Shown here: positions 55,210 to 64,000 of the stretch, piece by piece
How positions within the stretch are numbered: position 1 is the stretch's first letter
Layout: each line of letters begins with the position of its first letter
Source of the DNA: Alcanivorax sp. S71-1-4
Lineage (GTDB): Bacteria; Pseudomonadota; Gammaproteobacteria; Pseudomonadales; Alcanivoracaceae
Direction of reading: 5' to 3'
Length of the DNA: 64,000 bases
Assembly: GCF_009846755.1 (NCBI RefSeq)
Contig: NZ_AQOR01000004.1
Coordinates: forward strand, 62,001-126,000
Position numbers and translations under genes: made by a program
The notes under the pieces: model-generated
What the model was told of the DNA's origin: nothing
Seen by the model: only the letters and a program-made list of their open reading frames with translations
The model's database searches: none

Positions 55210-56433
55210 ATGCACTACTTGTTTATCGGTTTCCTGCTGTTTGGCATCCTCGCCGCCCTGATTCGTGCCCTCAGTGGCGATCCGGGTGCCCTGGCCGAGA
55301 CCATGCAGGCCATGTTCAGTGCCGCCAATCTGGCGGTGCAGGTGAGCATCGGCCTGATCGGCGTGCTGACGTTGTGGACCGGGCTGTTCCGGCTGGCCGA
55401 GCAGAGTGGGCTGGCAGACTGGCTGGCCCGGCGCGTGGCGCCACTGCTCGGCCGGTTGATGCCGGCCAGCCGTAACAACCACCAGGCGATGGCGCCGGTC
55501 ACCCTGAATCTGTCCGCCAACATGCTCGGGCTGGATAACGCGGCCACGCCGCTGGGGCTGAAGGCCATGCAGGCCCTGCAGGCGGAGAACCAGCACCCGG
55601 CCAGCGCGACCAACAGCCAGATCATGTTCCTGGTGCTGAATACCTCATCAGTGACGCTGGTACCGGTCACAGTGCTGATGTACCGCGCCCAGCAGGGGGC
55701 GGCGGACCCGGCCGACGTGTACCTGCCGATGCTGATGGCCACGACAGTGTCGACCTTCGTGGGGGTCTGGCTGACGGCCCGTATCCAGAAAATCCGTCTG
55801 CTCGACCCGGTCATTCTCGCCGCTGCGGGCCTCTGGCTGCTGATATTGTCCGGACTGGCTGCGCTGGCGCTGACGTTGCCCGCTGACGCGGCGGCGACGC
55901 TCTCCAGCAGCGTCGGCAATGGCATTCTGCTGGCCGTGGTGGCGCTGTTCCTGCTGTTGGCGCACCGGGCGAAGCTGGACGCCTACAGTACCTTCATCGA
56001 AGGGGCCAGGGAGGGTTTCGAACTGGCGGTCAGGCTGATCCCGTTCCTGGTCGCGATGCTGGTGGCTATCGCCGTATTGCGCGAAGGAGGCGTGCTGGCG
56101 TGGCTGCTCGACGGGTTGCGCTGGCTGGCCATGTTGTGCGGCCTGGACACACGCTTTGTCGACGCGCTGCCGGTGGCCCTGCTGAAGCCTTTGTCCGGCA
56201 GTGGTGCGCGCGCCATGATGCTGGAAGTGATGCAGACCCACGGCGTGGATTCGCTGGCCGGGCGCATGGCGGCGGTCATGCAGGGCAGCACGGAAACCAC
56301 GTTTTACGTGCTGGCGGTGTATTTCGGCAGTGTCGGCGTGGTGCGCCTGCGGCATGCTTTGCTGTGCGGGCTGGCTGCCGACTTTGCCGGCCTGCTGACC
56401 GCCATCCTGGCTACCTATCTGTTTTTCGGCTGA
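55210..56433 (+). CDS. Nucleoside-recognition (SpmA/SpmB-like) membrane protein
   Basis: 407 residues with about ten helices. Two halves resemble SpmA (PVTLNLSANMLGLDNAATPLG) and SpmB (PLSGSGARAMMLEVM, STETTFYVLAVYFGSVG) fused together, as found in many gammaproteobacteria. These are Gate-domain proteins; the transported or sensed compound is unknown. Its end overlaps the convergent AlkB-like gene by 23 nt. Confidence 0.9.
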   Translation: MHYLFIGFLLFGILAALIRALSGDPGALAETMQAMFSAANLAVQVSIGLIGVLTLWTGLFRLAEQSGLADWLARRVAPLLGRLMPASRNNHQAMAPVTLNLSANMLGLDNAATPLGLKAMQALQAENQHPASATNSQIMFLVLNTSSVTLVPVTVLMYRAQQGAADPADVYLPMLMATTVSTFVGVWLTARIQKIRLLDPVILAAAGLWLLILSGLAALALTLPADAAATLSSSVGNGILLAVVALFLLLAHRAKLDAYSTFIEGAREGFELAVRLIPFLVAMLVAIAVLREGGVLAWLLDGLRWLAMLCGLDTRFVDALPVALLKPLSGSGARAMMLEVMQTHGVDSLAGRMAAVMQGSTETTFYVLAVYFGSVGVVRLRHALLCGLAADFAGLLTAILATYLFFG

Positions 56434-57031
56434 TCAGCCGGAAGGTCAGGTTAACGCGCGGCTCATTGATGCGCAGGCGCCGGGGCAGGGCGTGTTGCCA
56501 GTGTTGCTGCATGGCCGGCGGCATCAGCAGAAGCTGGTTATGGCGCAACGGCAGGGTCAGCGCAGTACGGCGGCTGCCCTTGCGGCGCAGCGCAAAGTCA
56601 CGGGTAGCGCCCAGGGACAGCGAGGCAATCCAGGGCTCGGGCCCCAGTTCCGGCTCATCGTCCGCATGCCAGCCCATACTGTCGCGGCCATCACGATAGA
56701 GGTTGGCCAGCATGCTGTTGAAAGCGTGGCCGCTGGCCGCTGCGACCCGCTCACGCAACCGGGTCAGGGCAGGCGTCCAGGGCAGTGGGTCCATTGCCAG
56801 CCCCGAATAGCGGTAGCCGGTCTTGGCGTCCCCGTGCCAGCTTTGCAGGCGAGGTACGGGGTGGCTGCGGCCGAACAGCGTGATACGCGGTTGTTGCCAG
56901 GGCAGGGTGGTCATCAGCTCTGCGAGCAGGGCATCCGCCTCCGCTGCCGGCAGCAATGGTTCGCACAGGGCAAGCCCCGGTGTGTCAGGCAGCGTCTGAA
57001 AAGCCGGCTTACAACCGGGTGTGCTGGACAT
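56411..57031 (-). CDS. AlkB-like 2-oxoglutarate/Fe(II) dioxygenase
   Basis: 206 residues from ATG 57031 behind GGAGG. The iron ligands HxD...H are seen in MGWHADDEPELG and QHWQHALPRR, the 2-oxoglutarate-binding Arg in INEPRVNLTFR, and the nucleotide-recognition lid in ITLFGRSHPVPRL. It resembles AlkB homologues of the ALKBH2/3 type that repair alkylated bases by oxidative demethylation. Confidence 0.92.
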   Translation of the reverse strand: MSSTPGCKPAFQTLPDTPGLALCEPLLPAAEADALLAELMTTLPWQQPRITLFGRSHPVPRLQSWHGDAKTGYRYSGLAMDPLPWTPALTRLRERVAAASGHAFNSMLANLYRDGRDSMGWHADDEPELGPEPWIASLSLGATRDFALRRKGSRRTALTLPLRHNQLLLMPPAMQQHWQHALPRRLRINEPRVNLTFRLISRKTDR

Positions 57032-57150
57032 GGTGTTTTTGCCTCCGTCGCCGTGCACAATGAGCGGCGCGACGGTGGTGCTCGGGCTGTCACACTCCGC
57101 TGCCAGCATCGGCGGCAATGGGATCAGTATTTCGGTGGTGGAAGCATAGC

Positions 57151-58101
57151 ATGCTGTATGTGTTTGATATCGAAAGCGGTGTACTGCGCGAACGGGGCGA
57201 TCAGCCGAACGAGGTGAAGCAGCTCGAATCGGCGCGCTGGATTGATCTGGTGGCCCCTGAGGATGACGAAGTGGCGCTGCTCAATGCCATGCGTCGTGGC
57301 TCGCTGCCGGACATCGATGATGTCGAGGAGATCGAGTCCTCGGCGCGCTTCTTCACTGACGAGCAGGGCATTCACGTTCACTCGCTGTTCCTGTACCAGA
57401 GCGAGGGCCGGCACCGCACTACCACCGTGGCGTTTGTGCTTTCCAATGACCAGCTGCTCACGCTGCGTGACAGTGAGGTGGCTGATTTTCGCCTGATGCG
57501 CATGCGTGCCCGGCGCGGCTGGGTGAAGGTCGACGACCCGTTCGATATTCTGCTGAGTGTGCTGGAGCAGAAAGTGGAGAACATGGCCGACAATCTGGAG
57601 GACATGCACCGTCAGCTCGAGAATGTCAGCCAGATTGTGCTGGAAGACGAGAACTCCGTGATGGAGGATGCCATCGACCGGCTGGCCAAGCTGGAGGACA
57701 GCAACGGGAAGACCCGGCTGTGCCTGATGGATACCCAGCGTTCAATCTCGTTCCTGCAACGCCACTTGCGCAACGACGTGGAACGCCGCGCCACCTGCCT
57801 CGAAATCCAGCATGACCTGGATACCCTGATGACGCACACCAATTTCCTGTTCGAGAAGATCAACTTCCTGATGGACACAGCTCAGGGTTTCATCAATATC
57901 GAGCAGTCCCAGATCATCAAGACCTTCTCCATCGCCGCCGTGGTGTTCCTCCCGCCAACCATGGTGGCCAGTGTCTACGGCATGAACTTCCGCATCATGC
58001 CGGAGCTCGACTGGACGCTGGGTTATCCCTTCGCGCTGCTGCTGATGTTCCTGTCCGGTCTGGCGCCGTATCTGTACTTCAAATACAAAGGCTGGTTTTA
58101 G
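57151..58101 (+). CDS. corA: CorA-type magnesium/divalent cation transporter
   Basis: 316 residues from ATG 57151, the length of CorA. The cytoplasmic domain (DIDDVEEIESSARFF) leads to the stalk helix and two C-terminal membrane helices with the selectivity motif YGMNF (ASVYGMNFRIMPEL). The chain ends with the basic KYKGWF. Pentameric Mg2+ channel in the inner membrane. Confidence 0.95.
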   Translation: MLYVFDIESGVLRERGDQPNEVKQLESARWIDLVAPEDDEVALLNAMRRGSLPDIDDVEEIESSARFFTDEQGIHVHSLFLYQSEGRHRTTTVAFVLSNDQLLTLRDSEVADFRLMRMRARRGWVKVDDPFDILLSVLEQKVENMADNLEDMHRQLENVSQIVLEDENSVMEDAIDRLAKLEDSNGKTRLCLMDTQRSISFLQRHLRNDVERRATCLEIQHDLDTLMTHTNFLFEKINFLMDTAQGFINIEQSQIIKTFSIAAVVFLPPTMVASVYGMNFRIMPELDWTLGYPFALLLMFLSGLAPYLYFKYKGWF

Positions 58102-58223
58102 CTGGTAGGGTGGGTAGAGCCAAAGGCGAAACCCACCCGGACCATGTCGCACACTGCTCGCACAGAATCATCGAAACTACCCACCTCCCAAGCCGGGTGA
58201 TTTCGATGGTTTTGCGGGAGTGA
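58102..58223. other. Intergenic inverted repeats between corA and MBL gene
   Basis: GGGTGGGT (58113-58120) pairs with ACCCACCC (near 58130-58138), and GGGTGGGTAG can also pair with CTACCCACCTCCC further on. A CGAAA...TTTCG dyad lies near 58172-58208. This is a probable shared termination region of two convergent genes or a REP-like repeat. Confidence 0.45.
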
Positions 58224-59105
58224 TTAACAGGCATGGACACGGTGGGTAAGGCTGGCTGGAACAGTGGCCCCTAGCACCCAGCGTTCATCCGCGTCGCGAC
58301 GGGCGCGCTGTTCCTGCTCCAGCTTGAGCAGATGCGCGAGGAGTGACATGGTCGCCACACCGTGCAAAAACACCGGTACATCATCGTAGACACTGGGCAC
58401 CAGTTCACTGACCTGGCTGTCCGGATGCTGCGTCAGCGCACGCACCACTTTTTCTTCGCGGCGCAGACGGTGGCCGATGGTGTGGCGGATGTAGTCCATC
58501 GGTTCGACGATCAGGTCACCGTGGCCGGGTGCCATGACCTGGATGCTCTCGTGTTCGAGCTTGCGCAGTGAGGCGAGGTAGTCGGCCATCGAGCCGGACG
58601 GCGGCGCAATCACCACGGTGGAACCCTGGATCAGATGGTCCCCGCTGAACAGCACTCCTTCCTCTTCCAGCAGATAGCACAGGTGGTTGGAGACATGGCC
58701 GGGCGTGGCGATCACACGCAAGGTACGGCCTTCGCCCAGCGACAGGCAGTCGCCGTCGGCCAGCACCTGATCCGGTTGCCATGCTTCGTCCTGCAGGCCG
58801 TCATCGGGGGGCAGCGGGCCCAGGCGTCGTACAGCCTCAAACTGTGTGGCGTTCGGGGAATGATCCCGATGGGTGTGGGTCACCAGCACACAGGTAATCG
58901 GCTGGCCGATTTCCGCTGCGGCGGCGCGCAGTTTGTCGGCATGGTGGGCGTCCACGGGGCCCGGGTCCAGCAACGCCAGCCCCTGGTCCGACGCCAGCAG
59001 GTAACTGTTGGTGCCGGGGCCGGTCATCATGCCGGGATTGAGGGCCAGGACCCGCCACACGCCGGGCGCGACCAGGCTGGGCTGGCCGGGAATCAGACTG
59101 CTCAT
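58224..59105 (-). CDS. Metallo-beta-lactamase-fold hydrolase (LACTB2-like)
   Basis: 293 residues from ATG 59105 (MSSLIPGQPSLVAPGVWR). Metal-binding THTHRDHSPNA (HxHxDH), then ATPGHVSNHLCY and FSGDHLIQGST, and a C-terminal winged-helix-like region as in LACTB2-type proteins. Members are hydrolases acting on RNA or thioesters. Longer in-frame frames lack a start with a ribosome-binding site. Confidence 0.9.
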   Translation of the reverse strand: MSSLIPGQPSLVAPGVWRVLALNPGMMTGPGTNSYLLASDQGLALLDPGPVDAHHADKLRAAAAEIGQPITCVLVTHTHRDHSPNATQFEAVRRLGPLPPDDGLQDEAWQPDQVLADGDCLSLGEGRTLRVIATPGHVSNHLCYLLEEEGVLFSGDHLIQGSTVVIAPPSGSMADYLASLRKLEHESIQVMAPGHGDLIVEPMDYIRHTIGHRLRREEKVVRALTQHPDSQVSELVPSVYDDVPVFLHGVATMSLLAHLLKLEQEQRARRDADERWVLGATVPASLTHRVHAC

Positions 59106-59193
59106 CGTGAACTCAGGCTGCTCAGTGACGGCGGCATTGTGAACCTTTCGGCGATGCGGAGCAAAGCGCCCGCACGGAAGGTGCCGGGCGGCC

Positions 59194-59742
59194 TTACTGG
59201 CCGGCCTGCGCACCTGCGGCATACCCGCTTACCGACAGCACGTCGATACGCCAGCGCCGGCTGCTGTCAGGTGCCGCCGGGTCGGCCAGCAGGGTATCCG
59301 ACAGGCGTACCACCTGCGAGTAGGGATAGCTGCCGCCCACCGGCACGTGTTGCCGTACACGGAAAGCGGCACCGCCGATTTCACGGCATGCCTCCTGGCC
59401 GGGCGCCGTGCATTCTTCCAGCACCGCGCGGCCCTTGATCAGCGCCACTGGCCAGGCACTCTGGTTGTACACGCGGCCGCTGAGGCGAATCCCGGTCTCC
59501 ATGCCACGGGCCTGCTCTACGCTCAGGCGTACCTGCTCCGGCGTGATCACGACCATGGCCTGATCCGCTGTGCGCCAGTAGCCCACGCCGAACAGCAGCG
59601 CTCCCACCAGCACCACCGACAGCACAAAGGCGAACAGCCGGCGATCCACACGCCAGCTGCTCCAGAGCACCACCGCAATAGCGGTCAGACCTGCACACAC
59701 CAGTAATACACGCAGCATATCGTTCCATCCTGTCTGGCTCAC
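59194..59742 (-). CDS. Hypothetical two-helix membrane protein
   Basis: 182 residues from 59742 (or 174 from ATG 59718). Two membrane helices near the N-terminus (LRVLLVCAGLTAIAVVLW; LFAFVLSVVLVGALLFGVGYW) are followed by a periplasmic domain of beta type (RLSGRVYNQSAWPVALIKGRA, FRVRQHVPVGGSYPYSQ), with a Cys pair (EECTAPGQEACREIG) likely to form a disulphide. No family recognised with confidence; it resembles FxLYD-like small domains. Confidence 0.65.
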   Translation of the reverse strand: MSQTGWNDMLRVLLVCAGLTAIAVVLWSSWRVDRRLFAFVLSVVLVGALLFGVGYWRTADQAMVVITPEQVRLSVEQARGMETGIRLSGRVYNQSAWPVALIKGRAVLEECTAPGQEACREIGGAAFRVRQHVPVGGSYPYSQVVRLSDTLLADPAAPDSSRRWRIDVLSVSGYAAGAQAGQ

Positions 59743-59850
59743 CGGCTACAGCGCCGATGGATTGTACCTGTCGCAATGAAAGGCCGGGCAGGCGAGGCGC
59801 CCGCCCGTGGGCCTGATATACTCCCGCGCCAGTATCGCAAGAGGTTGATC

Positions 59851-60630
59851 ATGCTGATTGTAGTTTCGCCTGCCAAGACACTGGATTACCAATCCGATAT
59901 TCCGCGCCTGCGCACCACCCGGCCCCGTATGCTCGAACAGAGCAGCGAACTGGTCGCCCAGCTTCGTCATCTCGACCCGCCGGCGCTGGCCAGCCTGATG
60001 CGTGTCAGCGATGCCATCGCGTCATTGAATGTGGCGCGTTTTGCCGAATGGAGTGCGGAGATGCCACCGGAGCAGGCGCGCCCGGCGCTGTTTGCCTTCA
60101 AGGGGGACGTCTATACCGGCCTGGACGTGTCACGCTTCAGCGGTGACGATCTGCAACAGGCGCAGCAACGGTTGCGCATTCTGTCCGGGCTGTACGGCCT
60201 GCTGCGGCCGCTGGACATGATGCGGCCTTATCGGCTGGAGATGGGCACCCGCTTTGCCAACCACGCCGGCCCGGACCTGTACAGTTTCTGGGATGAGCGC
60301 ATTACAGCGTTGTTGAACAAGGATCTGCGTGCTGCCGGCACCGATGTGCTGATCAACCTGGCATCCAACGAATATTTTCGCGCGGTGCGGCAAAAAACAT
60401 TGCAGGCACGCGTTGTCACGCCGGTTTTTCAGGACGAGAAAGCGGGGCAATACAAGGTCATCAGTTTTTATGCGAAGAAAGCGCGCGGGTTGATGGCGGC
60501 CTGGATTCTGCAACAGCAGGTACGGCAGCCGGAACAATTGCGTGAGTTCAACGTGGCGGGCTACCGCTTCCAGGCGGCTGAGTCGGACCGGGATACGCTG
60601 GTGTTCCGGCGCCGGGAAGCGGATCAGTGA
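59851..60630 (+). CDS. yaaA: Peroxide stress protein YaaA (DUF328)
   Basis: 259 residues from ATG 59851 with AAGAGG upstream. Starts MLIVVSPAKTLDY, the hallmark of YaaA, and has LFAFKGDVYTGLDV, LSGLYGLLRPLDMMRPYRLEMG and LINLASNEYFRAV. In E. coli YaaA is induced by OxyR and limits free iron during peroxide stress. Confidence 0.95.
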   Translation: MLIVVSPAKTLDYQSDIPRLRTTRPRMLEQSSELVAQLRHLDPPALASLMRVSDAIASLNVARFAEWSAEMPPEQARPALFAFKGDVYTGLDVSRFSGDDLQQAQQRLRILSGLYGLLRPLDMMRPYRLEMGTRFANHAGPDLYSFWDERITALLNKDLRAAGTDVLINLASNEYFRAVRQKTLQARVVTPVFQDEKAGQYKVISFYAKKARGLMAAWILQQQVRQPEQLREFNVAGYRFQAAESDRDTLVFRRREADQ

Positions 60631-60648
60631 CGAGCGGGGCGGGGTGCT

Positions 60649-60948
60649 TCAGTCAGCACCCTGCCCGAACTCGCCACGGGCAGACAGCAGGCCCAGCCGC
60701 AGACCATCCCAGGCCAGGTCGAGACCATCACGGATATCTTCCAGTGCCAGTTCGCTCTGGCTTTCCAGATCAGCGATCTTTGCGCGCAGCGTGTCGCTGC
60801 GCTGCTTCAGTTCGGCCAGCCGCTCTCGGGCCTGGTCACGCCACTCGTCGTTGATGTCTTCCATGCGGTGCTGAAAACGGTCGAACTGGTATTCCCAGTC
60901 TTCCAGCCGTTGACGCAGATGCTGCAGATAATCGCTGAGGCGGTTCAT
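60649..60948 (-). CDS. Small coiled-coil protein, probably Anr-regulated
   Basis: 99 residues from ATG 60948 behind GGAG. Almost entirely charged helix with heptad pattern (LRQRLEDWEYQFDRFQHRM, LAELKQRSDTLRAKIADLE), no membrane segment. I do not recognise a family. An Anr/FNR-type box (61010-61023) lies 62 nt upstream, which would place a class II site near -41.5 and a start site near 60975. Confidence 0.7.
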   Translation of the reverse strand: MNRLSDYLQHLRQRLEDWEYQFDRFQHRMEDINDEWRDQARERLAELKQRSDTLRAKIADLESQSELALEDIRDGLDLAWDGLRLGLLSARGEFGQGAD

Positions 60949-61009
60949 GCGGTGTGCTCCTTGCCGTGTTGTCGTTCCCTGAGTGTGTGCCGTTCCCCGG
61001 CACGCCGTA

Positions 61010-61023
61010 TTGATACAGATCAG
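61010..61023 (-). promoter_or_regulatory. Anr/FNR-type binding site
   Basis: TTGATACAGATCAG differs from the TTGAT-N4-ATCAA consensus in one position. On the minus strand a plausible -10 (CACACT) lies downstream of it at the class II spacing for the gene 60649-60948. The gene for the likely regulator (anr) is encoded 1 kb away. Confidence 0.65.
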
Positions 61024-61033
61024 CCCGCCGTGC

Positions 61034-61966
61034 TCAGTCCTGCCACGGCGAGCTGAAATGTTCGTCCTTGACCACCAGCAGGTCACCACTGGCCTGCTGG
61101 GCAATTTTTTCCGCCGTGCTGCCGAGCAGTAGACGGCGCAGCGGGCCACGATGCACAGTGCCAAGTACCAGCAACAGCGGCATGTGCGCGCTCTGGTACT
61201 CGGCCAGTGCGGCGGCCGGGGCGCCTTCCAGCAGCACATGACGCTCCGGCCCCAGCCCGGCCTGCTCGGCCAGGGCGCTCAGTCGATGCTGGTAGTAGTC
61301 ACGCAGATTGCCGGAGGTGTCCACGTAGCTGGGGATGGCTTCGCCGGCAATCAGGATCAGCGCTTCGTCCGGGTGTTCAATCACGTGTGCCAGATCCAGC
61401 GAACTGTCGAGTACATCGCTCATTTCGCGCGCAGCGCGCACGATGGCTGCGTTGAGGCCCTCCAGCCTGCCTTCATCGTGATCCGGGTCGACCGCCGCCA
61501 GCACCGGGACGTCGCCCACCCAGGGGGCGTCGTTGACACACAGCACGGAGCAGGGGGCCTTGCGGAGCAATTGCCAGTGGCGCGGCGTCAGCAGCAGTCG
61601 CTTGAGCGGATGGCTGTCATCGCCGGCATGTACCACCACCAGCGCCGGGCGAGCCTCGAGCACGGCGTCGCGCAATGCTTCGTCATCGTCTTTGACCCAC
61701 TCGATACGGATATCCACATCGAGATCCTGGGCGTCGCATTCATCCAGCAGCGTCTCGATGCGTGCCTGCCAGCCATGGTTGACGGCCTTGCGGGCCTGGA
61801 TCAGTGTCGAGGACTCATCGCCGGCTGCACGCACCAGCGCCGCAGAATAGGCGTTGACGAACACCACCAGCGGAGCACGCAGGCCCCTGGCCAGGCGAAC
61901 GCCCTTGGTCAGCGCCACCTGCGGCGCCTTGAGCTGGCTGTCGAGAACGACGAATACCGGTTGCAT
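61034..61966 (-). CDS. uspE: Tandem universal stress protein (UspE-like)
   Basis: 310 residues formed of two Usp domains. The second has the ATP-binding loop GTVHRGPLRRLLLGSTAEKI (G-x2-G-x9-GS/T); the first has HAGDDSHPLKRLLLTPRHW, less canonical. Two-domain Usp proteins near anr are common in pseudomonads and help survival without oxygen. Stop codon 11 nt before the Anr box of the next gene. Confidence 0.9.
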   Translation of the reverse strand: MQPVFVVLDSQLKAPQVALTKGVRLARGLRAPLVVFVNAYSAALVRAAGDESSTLIQARKAVNHGWQARIETLLDECDAQDLDVDIRIEWVKDDDEALRDAVLEARPALVVVHAGDDSHPLKRLLLTPRHWQLLRKAPCSVLCVNDAPWVGDVPVLAAVDPDHDEGRLEGLNAAIVRAAREMSDVLDSSLDLAHVIEHPDEALILIAGEAIPSYVDTSGNLRDYYQHRLSALAEQAGLGPERHVLLEGAPAAALAEYQSAHMPLLLVLGTVHRGPLRRLLLGSTAEKIAQQASGDLLVVKDEHFSSPWQD

Positions 61967-61987
61967 GAGTGCTCCTTGTTGTGCCGG

Positions 61988-62740
61988 TCAACCTGCGTGC
62001 AGACGGCCTTCGCCACACAGGCGTGGGCGATCGAGGATTTCCACCTCACGGCCCTCCACCCGAATCAGTCCCTGCTGCTGGAACCGGGTAAATATGCGGC
62101 TTACCGTTTCCACGGCAAGGCCGAGATAATTGGCAATGTCGTAGCGTGACATGGGCAGCCGGAAAATGCGATTGGACAACCCGCGGCGCTGTTGCCGTGC
62201 CGCAATGGTGGTCAGCAGGGAAGCAATGCGGTCATCGGCGGATTTTTTGCTCAACAGCATGTGCAGCGCACGGTCTTCCTGAATTTCACGGCTCATCAGG
62301 CTGAAAAAGTGATGCTGCAGGGTAGGGATGCGGCTGGACAGTGTTTCCAGGTGGGTAAAGGGAATTTCGCACACCGTCGAGGTCTCCAGCGCCTTGGCGG
62401 AGGAGATGTGGTAGGCAGTGCTGATGCCGTCCATGCCGACAATTTCTCCCGGCAGATAGAAACCGGTCACCTGTTCTTCGCCGTCTTCCGACATGGCATA
62501 GGTTTTCAGCGCGCCGCTGCGCACGGCATAGACTGCTTCAAACGAGTCTGCCGCGCGGTAGAGGTGCTCGCCACGCTTGAGGGCACGCCCCCGGCGGATG
62601 ATGCGGTCGAGCTCATCGAGCTGCTCCGGATCAACGGCCAGCGGCAGACAGATCTGACTGAGACTGCAGTCGTTACAGGATACTCGGGCAGCCAAGGGGG
62701 TCTCCCTGTGTTGGTGCGCTATCGCCATGCGGATGTTCAT
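61988..62740 (-). CDS. anr: Anaerobic regulator Anr/FNR
   Basis: 250 residues from 62740 (MNIRMAIAHQ); an internal ATG at 62728 would give residue numbers almost equal to E. coli FNR. Iron-sulphur Cys22, Cys25, Cys31 (SCNDCSLSQICL) and Cys124 (STVCEIP). Cyclic-nucleotide-type beta roll, then the DNA-recognition helix (DIANYLGLAVETVSRIFTRF) with the E..SR pattern of FNR. It switches genes for growth without oxygen, probably including the gene at 60649. Confidence 0.96.
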   Translation of the reverse strand: MNIRMAIAHQHRETPLAARVSCNDCSLSQICLPLAVDPEQLDELDRIIRRGRALKRGEHLYRAADSFEAVYAVRSGALKTYAMSEDGEEQVTGFYLPGEIVGMDGISTAYHISSAKALETSTVCEIPFTHLETLSSRIPTLQHHFFSLMSREIQEDRALHMLLSKKSADDRIASLLTTIAARQQRRGLSNRIFRLPMSRYDIANYLGLAVETVSRIFTRFQQQGLIRVEGREVEILDRPRLCGEGRLHAG

Positions 62741-62770
62741 TATACGGCTCCTGTGCTCGGCCTGCAGGTC

Positions 62771-64000
62771 TCAAATGATGCGGCTGAACCGCACCGTGTC
62801 AGCCGGGCTGTGATAACGGTCAAAACACATCGCCACGGCACGGGCGGCAAGCCGCCCGCCGTCGGTCAGGTGCAGCCGCCGCCCGTCGCGCCGCACCAGC
62901 CCGTCCCGTTCGAACGCCGCCAGGGCGGCCAGTTCATCGGCAAAGTAATCTGTGGTCTGGATGGCCCATCGTTCACCGAAAGCCGTCAGGTCCACCTCCA
63001 GATGGCAGAGCAGCGACATGATCATGTCACGCCGGATCTGGTCATCCCGGTCCAGCACATAGCCCTGTGCGACCGGCATTTCGCCCTCCTGCACCGCCGA
63101 CTGCCAAGTGTCGATCTGGCGGTGATTCTGGGCATACAGGGCACCGATCTGGCTGATCGCCGAAATGCCCATGCCGAGCAGGTCCGCGTCACCGTGCAGG
63201 CTGTAGCCCTGGAAATTGCGGTGCAGGGTGCCCGCCCGCTGCGCTATGGCCATGTCGTCGGAGGGCAGGGCGAAATGGTCCATGCCGATAAACACGTAGC
63301 CGGCATCCGTGAACAGGTCACCGGCCCGGACCAGCATGCGCAGCTTCTCCATCGGCGCGGGCAGGGCGGCCTCGGATATCTGCCGCTGGACCTTGAAGCG
63401 GGCAGGCAGGTGAGCGTAGTTGTACAGCGAAATGCGGTCCGGACGCAGCGCCAGCAACTGCTCCACCGTGCGCGCCAGGCTCGATTCCGATTGCCATGGC
63501 AGCCCGTAGATCAGGTCCACACTGGTGGAGCGGAAGCCGAAGTCCCGCGCTGCATCAACGACCTCGCGCACCCTGTCATACGGCTGTACGCGGTTGACGG
63601 CCTGTTGCACCCGGGCATCCAGGTCCTGCACGCCAATGCTGACTCGGTTGAAGCCCAGGCCGCGCAGCAGGCTGATGCGGCTGCGGGTAACCGTGCGCGG
63701 GTCCAGCTCAATGCCATAGTCGCCACGGTCGTTGTCCAGCAAGCGGAAGCGGCGGCCGGTCTGGTGCATGAGGCGGGTCAGTTGGCCGTCATCCAGAAAC
63801 GTCGGGGTCCCGCCACCCCAATGGATCTGTACCACCGGCCGCTGACTGTCCACGAGCGCGCTTTTCTGCGCCATTTCGGCCAGCAGCGTGTCCAGATAAG
63901 GCGCGGCGAGACGCTTGTCACCGGTCACGATGCGGTTGCAGGCGCAGTAGTAACAGACGTGCTCGCAGAACGGCAGGTGCATATACAGCGACAGCGGTCG
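62771..64000 (-). CDS. hemN: Oxygen-independent coproporphyrinogen III dehydrogenase (partial)
   Basis: 410 codons in the window; the N-terminus continues past 64000, where the family (about 457 residues) has about 48 more. Radical-SAM cluster motif CEHVCYYCACNR (CxxxCxxC with the extra Cys), QIHWGGGTPTFL, VSIGVQDLDARVQQAVNR and FIGMDHFALPSDDMA match HemN. It converts coproporphyrinogen III to protoporphyrinogen IX without oxygen. Gene order hemN-anr is typical of pseudomonads and relatives. Confidence 0.95.
   Translation of the reverse strand, partial: RPLSLYMHLPFCEHVCYYCACNRIVTGDKRLAAPYLDTLLAEMAQKSALVDSQRPVVQIHWGGGTPTFLDDGQLTRLMHQTGRRFRLLDNDRGDYGIELDPRTVTRSRISLLRGLGFNRVSIGVQDLDARVQQAVNRVQPYDRVREVVDAARDFGFRSTSVDLIYGLPWQSESSLARTVEQLLALRPDRISLYNYAHLPARFKVQRQISEAALPAPMEKLRMLVRAGDLFTDAGYVFIGMDHFALPSDDMAIAQRAGTLHRNFQGYSLHGDADLLGMGISAISQIGALYAQNHRQIDTWQSAVQEGEMPVAQGYVLDRDDQIRRDMIMSLLCHLEVDLTAFGERWAIQTTDYFADELAALAAFERDGLVRRDGRRLHLTDGGRLAARAVAMCFDRYHSPADTVRFSRII

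Overview
The window looks like about 64 kb of a high-GC gammaproteobacterial chromosome, most compatible with a marine hydrocarbon-degrading type (Alcanivorax or a relative). This is inferred from gene families and order: gacA-uvrC-pgsA-tRNA(Gly/Cys/Leu), a type II secretion operon, pntA-pntA2-pntB, and hemN-anr next to a tandem universal stress protein. No species can be proved from the sequence alone.

Region 1 (1-11911) is the right-hand part of a P2/phiCTX-like prophage. Minus-strand genes J(partial)-W-V-S-R-Rz/Rz1-endolysin-holin-X-L-M-N-O meet the plus-strand pair P-Q at a divergent promoter region holding a perfect palindrome. Beyond Q lie a small unknown gene, a 19-nt cos-like site (11270-11288), an AT-rich block of inverted GGTAAT/ATTACC repeats, and the 3' end of a tRNA-Ser gene, read here as attR. 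Integrase and early genes are not in the window.

Region 2 (12053-18652) holds a HigBA-like toxin-antitoxin pair with a clear operator, a SIMPL-domain lipoprotein, two overlapping crcB fluoride channel genes, gacA/uvrY, uvrC, pgsA and three tRNA genes. Region 3 (18848-25704) is a tightly overlapping signalling operon: hybrid kinase with three receiver domains, CheR, a single-domain receiver, CheB without its receiver, and a REC-PAS-PilZ protein. Region 4 (25820-34886) is a type II secretion operon gspE-M plus an unknown exported protein; gspC, gspD, gspN and gspO are absent here.

Region 5 (34774-50607) has an S15-like lipoprotein hydrolase, a DUF1461 membrane protein, a PEP-synthase-like protein lacking its phosphohistidine, an EamA transporter, cobalamin-dependent methionine synthase, an MscS channel, a DUF481 outer-membrane protein, a 160-bp structured inverted-repeat element, proton-translocating transhydrogenase and an ABC1/UbiB-family kinase-like protein. 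Region 6 (50851-64000) has an alpha/beta hydrolase, an MpaB-type oxygenase, Prc protease, a SpmA/SpmB-like protein, an AlkB-like dioxygenase, CorA, an MBL hydrolase, a membrane protein, YaaA, and an oxygen-response group (coiled-coil protein behind an Anr/FNR box, Usp, Anr, and HemN truncated by the window end).
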